Shown here: positions 17,577 through 24,879 of the stretch, in pieces
How the letters are laid out: each line of letters begins with the position of its first letter
Numbering within the stretch: the stretch's first letter is position 1
Assembly (NCBI RefSeq): GCF_001485575.1
Contig: NZ_BCNB01000006.1
Span: 1,364,001-1,428,000, forward strand
DNA: 64,000 nucleotides
Source: Haloarcula sp. CBA1127
GTDB lineage: Archaea; Halobacteriota; Halobacteria; Halobacteriales; Haloarculaceae
Reading direction: 5' to 3'
Made by a program: the position numbers and the translations under genes
The notes under the pieces: model-generated
Database searches by the model: none
What the model saw: the letters and a program-made list of their open reading frames with translations, nothing else
Told to the model about the DNA's origin: nothing

Positions 17577-18176
17577 TCACAGCAGCACGAGCGTGCCACC
17601 GGCAAGCCCGAGTGTCACGACAAGCCGCCCGGCACTGCCGAAGAACGTCGCTGCGCCGAACCGATAGTAGTCGCGTTCGAGGACGGTAAACGCGTAGATA
17701 GAGATGGTGTCGGGGAAGAAGGGCACACAGAGCGCAAGCGCCAGACCAACGTAGCCGTACTTCTGTGCGAGCTGTACCGTCTTCTTCTCCGACCACTCGA
17801 TGATGTTGAACCGTGAGCGCTTGATCCAGCGCACGAGTGGGCCGTACTCCTTTGCCTCCTGGCCGATGTGGAAGGCAACGAGACTGCCGAACGCCTTCCC
17901 GAGACCACTGACGAGGATAATCGCCACTATATTCCCGTTCGTAGAGAGTCCAAGCCGAAGCGTTTCAGCCGGAACCAGCACGACTTCGCTCGGGAGCGGG
18001 AGAATGAACGCGATCAGAAACGAATACACCGCGATGATACCCAGTCCGGTTGGACCGGTGGCCGTACAGACGGCCTCTTCCAGCGGCGACAGTGGGGTGC
18101 CGGCGGTCGTACAGTCTCCGATGAAGGCAATGAACGCTGTGGTCGGTACTACCAGGTCCACGCCTCTCTGTAGCAA
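17577..18176 (-). CDS. VTT/DedA-like membrane protein (SNARE-associated domain)
   Basis: 199 residues with the VTT/YqaA-type pattern: a re-entrant helix segment around SFLIAFILPLPSEVVLVPAE, the GLGKAFGSLVAFHIGQEA block with conserved Gly, and helices GYVGLALALCVPFFPDTISI and FFGSAGRLVVTLGLAGGTLV. Such proteins are lipid scramblases or transporters in other organisms; the role here is unknown. TTG at 18176 is the longest start; a leaderless GTG at 18161, 26-30 bases after GGTTTAGAAG, is an alternative. The upstream stretch carries the mfnA 3' duplication. Confidence 0.82.
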   Translation of the reverse strand: MLQRGVDLVVPTTAFIAFIGDCTTAGTPLSPLEEAVCTATGPTGLGIIAVYSFLIAFILPLPSEVVLVPAETLRLGLSTNGNIVAIILVSGLGKAFGSLVAFHIGQEAKEYGPLVRWIKRSRFNIIEWSEKKTVQLAQKYGYVGLALALCVPFFPDTISIYAFTVLERDYYRFGAATFFGSAGRLVVTLGLAGGTLVLL

Positions 18177-18264
18177 ACAGGCACTTCTAAACCTTCGTAT
18201 GTCTACTCGGGAGCATTCAATACCAGTATGTTCGACAGTCTGTCACACACTCAGACAGCAACTT

Positions 18265-18321
18265 AGTACCAGTCGAGATCTGCCACGAACGACCGCAGCA
18301 TCGACCGCGTGACCTGCGGCA
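18265..18321 (-). repeat. downstream duplicate of the mfnA 3' end
   Basis: On the minus strand this tract encodes [18 protein letters not shown] and a TAA stop, repeating the last codons of mfnA at 18490-18546 with 52 of 57 bases identical and the offset 225 bases. Three of the differing sense codons are synonymous, the stop changes TGA to TAA, and only His-to-Gln and the initial ATG-to-GTG change residues. The stretch 18177-18487 holds no other credible gene. The 168 bases between the two copies contain GGGTGTCC and GGACACCC about 90 bases apart. Confidence 0.85.
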
Positions 18322-18487
18322 CCACCTTTTTTACGTCGGGTGTCCTCGGCCGCAGGGCGGCCTTCGGGCACCACTCCGTAAAAAACGTGGGCGAAAAAGC
18401 CGACCGCTCGGCCGTAGGCCTCGCAATCGGTGGACACCCCTCGCTTCGTTTGTGGCGGCGTGGCTCATGCCTCCCGCTACAGCCGAC

Positions 18488-19540
18488 TCAGTACCAGTCG
18501 AGATCCGCGACGAACGACCGCAGCATCGACCGCGTGACGTGGGGCATACACACGACGCGCATCTCGCCGGCCCCGGTCTTCGACACTCGCCAGCCCCGGT
18601 CCCGGAGTTCGTCTGTCATCGGCATCGAGAGGTCGGCCGCGACGAGGGGGAGCTCCGGGCCGACCACGTCGTGGCCCCGCGCCGACAGCTGGTCGGCCAG
18701 CCAGTCGGCATTGGCCATCGAGGTTTCGTACTGCTGCTCGTAGCCCGCCGGCCACAGCGACTCCATCGCCGCGACGGCGGAGGCCACGCCAGCGCCCGAC
18801 CGGGTGCCCGTCAGCGTAAGCTGGTCCGTCGATTCCAGATACGGCGTTTCGACGGCAAGTTCGTCGAGCAGCGATCGGTCGCGGGCTAACAGTCCGCCGG
18901 CGGGGACCGCCGCTTGCCCGACCTTGTGGGGGTCAATGGTCATCGTGTCGATGTCCGCGTGGCCGAAGTGCCAATCGTGGTCGGTGAACGGAAGGTAGAA
19001 GCCGCCCCAGGCGGCGTCGACGTGACAGAGGGCATCGACCGTCTCGGCGAGGTCGGCGATAGCCGGAATCGGGTCGACGTAGCCGTACTCGGTCGAACCA
19101 GCGACGCCGACGACACACACCGTGTCCTCGTCGACGAGCTCCGCCATCGCCGCCATGTTGACGCGGTAATCCGCCGCCGGCGCGGTCCGGAGTTCCACGC
19201 CAAGCACGTCGGCGGCCTTGGTAAAGGAGAAATGCGCGTGGACGGGCGCAACCACGTTCGGGTCGTCCGTGTCGGCGCGGTTCCGGGCGATGCGTATCGC
19301 CTGTAAATTAGCCTCCGTCCCGCCCGAGGCGACGTAGCCCGCGGGGTCGGAGAGTCCGGTGATGTCGCCGAGATACTCGACGGCCTCACGCTCCAGATCG
19401 GCGATGGTCTCGTACGTGCCCGGGTCTCCGGGGTTCGTCGCGAGGAAGCGTTCTGCCGCTTCGCGTGCCGATGGATGCGGCACGGTACACATCGACGAGA
19501 GGACGCGCTCGAAATCCTGTGGCTCTGCCCGCTGGAGCAT
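18488..19540 (-). CDS. mfnA: L-aspartate/L-tyrosine decarboxylase MfnA
   Basis: 350-residue PLP-dependent group II decarboxylase of the MfnA family. PLP contacts are visible: [16 protein letters not shown] and the PLP lysine in [16 protein letters not shown] (K206). In non-methanogenic archaea it makes beta-alanine from aspartate for CoA, which fits the CoA-branch ligase gene some 5 kb away. Cytosolic. The last 19 codons are duplicated downstream (18265-18321). Start ATG at 19540 is the only good candidate. Single gene, about 143 bases from the next minus-strand gene. Confidence 0.92.
   Translation of the reverse strand: MLQRAEPQDFERVLSSMCTVPHPSAREAAERFLATNPGDPGTYETIADLEREAVEYLGDITGLSDPAGYVASGGTEANLQAIRIARNRADTDDPNVVAPVHAHFSFTKAADVLGVELRTAPAADYRVNMAAMAELVDEDTVCVVGVAGSTEYGYVDPIPAIADLAETVDALCHVDAAWGGFYLPFTDHDWHFGHADIDTMTIDPHKVGQAAVPAGGLLARDRSLLDELAVETPYLESTDQLTLTGTRSGAGVASAVAAMESLWPAGYEQQYETSMANADWLADQLSARGHDVVGPELPLVAADLSMPMTDELRDRGWRVSKTGAGEMRVVCMPHVTRSMLRSFVADLDWY
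18490..18546 (-). repeat. mfnA 3' end, original copy of the duplicated tract
   Basis: The coding 3' end of mfnA ([19 protein letters not shown] and TGA) paired with the near-identical tract at 18265-18321, lying 225 bases away. Confidence 0.85.
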
Positions 19541-19683
19541 CTATCGGGTGTATAGCGGGGGAGTGATTTAGCCGTTGTGCTCGTGCGTGTCGTTGTCTGC
19601 TGTTTATTCGCTCCAGTGGCAGAAGACTGGCCAGGACGGGCTAGCTATCCGTACGCAGTCCGTTCGCGTGCTCACCGTCCGAA

Positions 19684-20586
19684 TTACCAGTTCGACGGTC
19701 CGATTTTCTTCGTCGCCTTCGCGCGAAAGCCCGTGGGACCGATCAGCGACTCGAAGACGGTCTGGCGCTCGGTGTCGAGTGCGCCGCCGAAGGAGCCGAC
19801 CCGCATCGTCCGATACGTCTCGAACCCTTTGTCGTTGGAGTAGAAGTAGACGCTGCCGTGCAACAGGCCGTGGATGAGTTCGTCCGACCGCACGTCGCCC
19901 GCTGGTCGGTCGAGCTTGACGAAGGCCACGTTCCCCCAGTTGACGACTGCCTCTCGGAGCCCCATGAGGAACGCGACCTCGTGGTTCTGTGGCAGACCGA
20001 ACTCCGTCGCCCGTTCGAGATCGGTCAGCGAGTCAATGACGATGAGCGTCTCTGCGGCGTCGCTCACCCGGTCACTGATGTCGGTAAGCAACTTTTCGAA
20101 CGTCTCTTCCGTGGCCTCTCGCTCCGGCGGCTCCGCATCGGGCTGTTCGATTTCGGCGTCGCTCCGTCGAGCATCGAACAGCGGCTCTGGGACCGGCAAC
20201 AACTCCATGAACCGCTGGGAGAAATCCGCGACGGTCATATGCTCCGTGAGCGTCTCGAACTGGTAGCCGTCGAGGACGGCGTCGAGTTCGCTGTAGACAT
20301 GCTCGCGGTCGTGCGAGAGCGTGATGTAGGTCACCGACTCCGGAATTGCCTCGCTACGCCTGGCGATGCTGTTTGGGACCATCTCGGGGCGATGCTTCGC
20401 AAGCATTAGCGTCGCAAGACTGGTGTAGGTGAAGGCGTCGCCCCCCGCGTCGGAGGCCCCGGCCAGCAGGACTGTGCTCCCGGTCGGAATCCCCCGAACC
20501 TGTCCGTCCAGCCCGGGGATGCCGAAGGGGATGTACGACACACCGGAGCTGATACTCTTGGCTTCCGGTGTCGATTCGGGTGCCAT
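19684..20586 (-). CDS. RecA/KaiC-superfamily (RAD55-like) protein with degenerate Walker A
   Basis: 300 residues from the ATG at 20586; an upstream TTG would add eight residues and is unlikely. The fold is RecA-like: FGIPGLDGQVRGIPTGSTVL before the P-loop, and Walker B TLIVIDSLTDL. The P-loop itself reads AGASDAGGDAFTYTS, with Asp in place of the invariant Lys and Phe in place of Ser/Thr, so ATP hydrolysis is doubtful. Similar haloarchaeal proteins are annotated as RAD55-family or HTR-like. An acidic insertion (EIEQPDAEPPEREATEETFE) sits between strands. Role unknown; could be a signalling or scaffolding protein. Confidence 0.78.
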   Translation of the reverse strand: MAPESTPEAKSISSGVSYIPFGIPGLDGQVRGIPTGSTVLLAGASDAGGDAFTYTSLATLMLAKHRPEMVPNSIARRSEAIPESVTYITLSHDREHVYSELDAVLDGYQFETLTEHMTVADFSQRFMELLPVPEPLFDARRSDAEIEQPDAEPPEREATEETFEKLLTDISDRVSDAAETLIVIDSLTDLERATEFGLPQNHEVAFLMGLREAVVNWGNVAFVKLDRPAGDVRSDELIHGLLHGSVYFYSNDKGFETYRTMRVGSFGGALDTERQTVFESLIGPTGFRAKATKKIGPSNW

Positions 20587-20644
20587 ACCGCAATGAGGCG
20601 AACAGCGCAAAAAAGCCTGCTGGCTACGTCAATCGGCTGCGGTC

Positions 20645-22954
20645 TCAGCGGACCGATTCCAGCAGGAGTCGCTGTTCGACGCGTTTGACCTCGTGTTGCA
20701 CGTCACGCACGGCGTCGATGTTCGGCGAGATGGAGGTGACCCCCTCGTCGACGAGGAAGTCAACCATCCGGGGCTTCGAGGCGGCCTGCCCGCAGATACT
20801 CGTGGCGACGTCGTGCTCGCGGCAGGTCCCGATGACCTGGCGCATGAGTTCGAGGACGGCCGGGTGGAGTTCATCGAAGCGATCGGCAACGTTGCCGTTG
20901 TTGCGGTCGACGGCCAGCGTGTACTGGGTGAGGTCGTTCGTCCCGAAGGAGACGAAGTCGATGCCAGCCTCGCAGATGCCCTCGATGGACAGCGCGCTCG
21001 CCGGCGTCTCGACCATGACACCCCAGTCGCGCTTCTCGGGGTCGATGCCGACCTCCTGCATCAGCGCCTTCGCCCGCAGGATGTCCTCGGCGTCGGTGAC
21101 AAGCGGGAGCATCAGCTCGACGTTGTCATAGCCCAGGTCGTACAGGCGCTCGAACGCGCGGAGTTCGAGCTTGAACTCGCCGGGGCGGTCGAGCGACCGT
21201 CGGATGCCCCGATAGCCCAGCATCGGGTTGTGTTCGCTGGGCTCGTCTTCGCCGCCCTGCAGCTGGCGGAACTCGTCGGAGGGCGCATCGAGCGTGCGGA
21301 CGCGGACCGGGCGTGGGTAGAACGCCTCGGCCACCGAGCGGACGCCCTCGACGATTTCGTCGACGTACGCGCGCTCGCCGTGGTCCTCGACGTAACGCGA
21401 GGGCGTCTTGTCCGTCGAGAGAATCATGTGCTCGATGCGCAGCAAGCCGACGCCGTCGGCCCCCGTCGCGGCGGCCCGCTCGGCGGCCTCCGGAATAGAG
21501 ACGTTGACCTTGACCTCCGTTCCGGTCATCGGCTTCACCGCCGAATGTGTCTCGACCGGCCCGGCGTCTTCCTCCTCTTCAGTCGTCTTGGGGACATTGG
21601 CCCCTTTCTCGACTGTGCCCTTGTCGCCGTCCAGGGTTATCGTCTCGCCGTCCCGGAGCTTCTGTGTCGCGTCCTCGGCACCGACAACAGCCGGGACGCC
21701 GAGTTCCCGGGAGACGATGGCGGCGTGACTGGTCATTCCACCCTCGTCGGTGATGATGCCGTTTGCGCGTTTCATCGCCGGCACCATATCCGGGGTGGTC
21801 ATCTCAGCGACGATGATGTCGCCGTCCTCGACCTTGTCGAGGTTGTCGAGTTTGTCGACGATGCGGACGACGCCGGTGACCCGGCCCGGTGCGGAGCCGA
21901 TTCCGGAGAGCCGAACCGCCTCGGACTGGCTCTCCATCGCCCCGCCGTCGGCGACACCCGACTTTGCCCCCGGCGGCTGACTCTCGGCTTCGTTGGCCGA
22001 CCCGGCGCTCTCTTCGGGGTCGTCGATAGTAGTGATCGGGCGGGACTGCAGCAGGTACACCTCGCCCTCGTAGACTGCCCACTCGACGTCCTGTGGAGTA
22101 TCGTAGTGATCCTCAACGCGTTCGCCGACCTCTAAGAGTCGGTGAATCTCCTCGTCAGAGAGGACACGCTCGTTGCGCTTCTCTTCCGGGACGGAGCGTT
22201 CGATGGTCTCTCCGTCCTCACCCCGAACGCACATCACCTTCTTGTCGGCGACGGTCACCTCGTCGATGGTCTCCGTCTCGCGGTCGATAATGTAGTTGTC
22301 GGGCGAGACTGCCCCGGAGACGACCGCTTCACCCAGTCCCCACGCAGCCTCGATGATGGCCGTCGGCCCACCGGTCGAGGGATGGCTGGTGAACATGACG
22401 CCGGATTTCTCCGCGTCGACCATCTGCTGGACGACGACGGCGATGTCCACCGCGTCATGAGCGAAGTCGTTCTCGTTGCGGTAGTAGATGGCCCGCTGTG
22501 TGAACAGCGACGCCCAGCATTCCTTGACCCGCTGTAGGAGGTCCGTACGCGAGACATTCAGGTACGTGTCCTGTTGGCCGGCGAAAGAGGCGTCCGGGAG
22601 GTCCTCGGCGGTCGCTGAGGACCGCACCGCAACGTCCTCGTCGCCCATCTCGTCGTAGGCGGCCAGCAGGTCCTCGCGGACCGACGGCGGGGTGTCCGTT
22701 TCCAGGATCAACTCCTGGGCGCGTTCGGCCGCCTCGGCCAGCGCCTGCGAGTCGTCGCTGTCGACATCGACGGCCTCGAACAGCGGCTCGTCGATTCCAG
22801 TTGCTTCGATGAACGACCGATACGTGTCGGCGGTAACGACGAACGCCGACGGAACGGGCAGACCCGCTCCGGTCAGTTCTCCGAGAGACGCCGCCTTGCC
22901 GCCGACCCGCGCCAGGTCGTCGGCACCGATTTCATCGAGCCACAGTGTTGGCAT
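20645..22954 (-). CDS. ppsA: phosphoenolpyruvate synthase
   Basis: About 769 residues. It makes PEP from pyruvate and ATP (pyruvate,water dikinase) for gluconeogenesis. Domains in order: ATP-grasp N-terminal domain (LARVGGKAASLGELTGAGLP), the swivelling phosphohistidine domain (DEGGMTSHAAIVSRELGVPAVV, catalytic His), and the PEP/pyruvate barrel (RTLDAPSDEFRQLQGGEDEP, SICGQAASK near the C-terminus). The ATG at 22954 (MPTLWLDEIGADDLARVGGK) is chosen over two in-frame upstream starts because family members begin there and TCCTTAATTG lies about 28 bases before it. Normal length. Confidence 0.96.
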   Translation of the reverse strand: MPTLWLDEIGADDLARVGGKAASLGELTGAGLPVPSAFVVTADTYRSFIEATGIDEPLFEAVDVDSDDSQALAEAAERAQELILETDTPPSVREDLLAAYDEMGDEDVAVRSSATAEDLPDASFAGQQDTYLNVSRTDLLQRVKECWASLFTQRAIYYRNENDFAHDAVDIAVVVQQMVDAEKSGVMFTSHPSTGGPTAIIEAAWGLGEAVVSGAVSPDNYIIDRETETIDEVTVADKKVMCVRGEDGETIERSVPEEKRNERVLSDEEIHRLLEVGERVEDHYDTPQDVEWAVYEGEVYLLQSRPITTIDDPEESAGSANEAESQPPGAKSGVADGGAMESQSEAVRLSGIGSAPGRVTGVVRIVDKLDNLDKVEDGDIIVAEMTTPDMVPAMKRANGIITDEGGMTSHAAIVSRELGVPAVVGAEDATQKLRDGETITLDGDKGTVEKGANVPKTTEEEEDAGPVETHSAVKPMTGTEVKVNVSIPEAAERAAATGADGVGLLRIEHMILSTDKTPSRYVEDHGERAYVDEIVEGVRSVAEAFYPRPVRVRTLDAPSDEFRQLQGGEDEPSEHNPMLGYRGIRRSLDRPGEFKLELRAFERLYDLGYDNVELMLPLVTDAEDILRAKALMQEVGIDPEKRDWGVMVETPASALSIEGICEAGIDFVSFGTNDLTQYTLAVDRNNGNVADRFDELHPAVLELMRQVIGTCREHDVATSICGQAASKPRMVDFLVDEGVTSISPNIDAVRDVQHEVKRVEQRLLLESVR

Positions 22955-23074
22955 GGACTCATTCGTATCATCTTCAACGACAATTAAGGATGTTCCGGTT
23001 GCCATCAGTGAGAGACTCCTCTTCACTCGATTTCGAGTGAATCAGGCAGTCACGCCGCCGGTGCCGTTGTGCGG

Positions 23075-23986
23075 TCACGCCTCGATGATGTCGTCGTCGT
23101 CGACAGCGGGGACGGTCACTGTGCCGTCCAGTGCGGTCACGCCGCGCCCGCCAACCCACACCTCGGTCCCGTCGGTATCGACTGACACCAGCCCAGGTCG
23201 GTCGCGGAAGTGTCCGCCCTCGGCGATGATCTGTTCAATAGTGTCATCGAGCGCCCCGTAGCGACGGACGAACGCCGCGCAGGCCCCCGACGCCGCCGCA
23301 GTTACCGGCTCTTCGGTTCGGCTCCCGGTCCGGAAGGCGCGGCCGTGGAACGTCGACCGGCGCGTCGCGTCGGCACCGACGGTATCGAACGTGAACGGAT
23401 ACACGCCGGCCGCGTCCACGCGGTTACAGAGCGAGGCGATAGCGGCAACGTCAACGCTGAGATGGCTCAGATGCTCGAAGTAGTTGACCGGCACCATGAG
23501 CCACGACTCGCCCGCGTCGGCCGTCACAAGCGGGAGGTCCGCACCCACGTCTTTGAGCGTGGCCGCGTCGAGTCCGAGTGCGTCCGCAACATCGCTGTAT
23601 GGGATATCTACTTCGGTGATGTCGGCCCGTCCTTGCTCGACCCAGACCATCCCGTTCTGTTTTGTCTCGACAGCGACGTCGCCCCTAGCGGTGGCGACCG
23701 TCCACTCGCCGTCGCCGATCTCGCCACGCTCGGAGAGTGCCGCATGAGCCGCAACTGCGGCCGTCTCCGCCTGTGCCAGTTCTTCGGTCGGGGAAAAATA
23801 GCGAAGCCGGCGGTCAGCGTCGCCCGCCGGCAGGACGAACGCCGTCTCGGTGGCCCCCAGTTCGCTGGCGACGGCCTGCATCTGGTCGTCGGTCAGTCCG
23901 TTGGCTTCGGGGACGACGCCGGTCGGTGTGCCTGCCGTCGGCTCCGCGGCGAACGCGTCGACAAGCAACGCCTGTCGGGTATCCAT
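23075..23986 (-). CDS. PhzF-family isomerase-like protein
   Basis: 303 residues. Starts MDTRQALLVDAFAAEPTAGT; the PhzF signatures are NPxxV-like GTPTGVV, TETAFVLP, RYFSPTEELAQAETAAVAAH (the region of the acid Glu), and EPVTAAASGACAAFVRRYG in the second half. PhzF proteins are isomerases of the diaminopimelate-epimerase fold; the substrate here is unknown. ATG at 23986 fits family length and is preceded by AAAAGATTATC as a TATA candidate. The next gene upstream is on the opposite strand, so the two promoters are back to back. Confidence 0.9.
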   Translation of the reverse strand: MDTRQALLVDAFAAEPTAGTPTGVVPEANGLTDDQMQAVASELGATETAFVLPAGDADRRLRYFSPTEELAQAETAAVAAHAALSERGEIGDGEWTVATARGDVAVETKQNGMVWVEQGRADITEVDIPYSDVADALGLDAATLKDVGADLPLVTADAGESWLMVPVNYFEHLSHLSVDVAAIASLCNRVDAAGVYPFTFDTVGADATRRSTFHGRAFRTGSRTEEPVTAAASGACAAFVRRYGALDDTIEQIIAEGGHFRDRPGLVSVDTDGTEVWVGGRGVTALDGTVTVPAVDDDDIIEA

Positions 23987-24129
23987 GGCACGGAGTTGTG
24001 CTGACCCGCAGATAATCTTTTCCGGAGTCGTCGGTGGTGCCCGACGACGAGTTCCGATGAGATACGTGACGCTGACCGGGACACGCCCCTGACGGACGAC
24101 TTTAGTACAGGGAGGTATCACTGGAACGT

Positions 24130-24879
24130 ATGAGTGAGGACGTCGATCTCCCTGAGAGCCACCCCCGCTACGAGTCGCTTTTGACCCGCCACCGTATCGA
24201 AGCGGGCGTCGACCGCGGAATTACCTCCCGGCAGGGACTCATCGCCCAGGGCCGCGGTGAGGCCTTCGACTACCTGCTGGGCGAGCACACTCTCGACAGC
24301 GCCGACGACGCCGAGCGCGCCGCCGCGGCACACCTTCTGTCCGCTGACCACGCCGTCATCTCGGTCAACGGCAACGCTGCTGCTCTCGTGCCCGGCGAAC
24401 TCGTTGAACTCGCCGAGGTGACCGGCGCAGACCTCGAAGTGAACCTGTTCAACCGGACCGAGGAGCGCATCGAGGCTATCGCCGAGTATCTCCGCGAACA
24501 CGGCGCGACAGAGGTGAAGGGGCTGACCGCCGACGGGCGAATCCCCGGACTCGACCACGAGCGCGCGAAGGTCGACGCCGACGGCATCGGCGCGGCTGAC
24601 GTGGTGCTCGTCCCGCTGGAGGACGGCGACCGCGCCGAGGCGCTGGGTGAGATGGGGAAGACGGAACTGGTCATCGACCTCAACCCACAGAGCCGCTCGG
24701 CCGAGGTGGCGACGGTGCCTATCATCGACAACATCATCCGCGCGATACCGAACATCACCGAGCACGCGAGGGACCTCCGTGGCGATCCGAATGCCCAGCA
24801 AGACGCCATCGACGCGTTCGACGCCGACAACGCTCTGACCGCCGCCGAGCGGACGATTCGGGAGGGCGACCTCGAATGA
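24130..24879 (+). CDS. 4-phosphopantoate-beta-alanine ligase
   Basis: 249 residues of the archaeal DUF137 family, shown in Thermococcus to ligate phosphopantoate and beta-alanine with ATP, replacing bacterial pantothenate synthetase. Diagnostic features: N-terminal IPESHPRYESLL-like (LPESHPRYESLLTRHRIEAG), GRGEAFDYLLGE, VISVNGNAAALVPGELVELA, and LVIDLNPQSRSAEVATVPII. Together with MfnA it gives the CoA precursor 4-phosphopantothenate. It overlaps the next gene by four bases (ATGA), implying translational coupling with an AAA ATPase. Confidence 0.93.
   Translation: MSEDVDLPESHPRYESLLTRHRIEAGVDRGITSRQGLIAQGRGEAFDYLLGEHTLDSADDAERAAAAHLLSADHAVISVNGNAAALVPGELVELAEVTGADLEVNLFNRTEERIEAIAEYLREHGATEVKGLTADGRIPGLDHERAKVDADGIGAADVVLVPLEDGDRAEALGEMGKTELVIDLNPQSRSAEVATVPIIDNIIRAIPNITEHARDLRGDPNAQQDAIDAFDADNALTAAERTIREGDLE

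Noticed and set aside
18243-18437. 64-residue minus-strand ORF in the mfnA-VTT gap
   Set aside because: It covers the inserted stretch in a frame different from the duplicated mfnA end and shows no domain or start signal.
20693-22135. 480-residue plus-strand ORF
   Set aside because: Antisense shadow of ppsA, with no recognisable domain.
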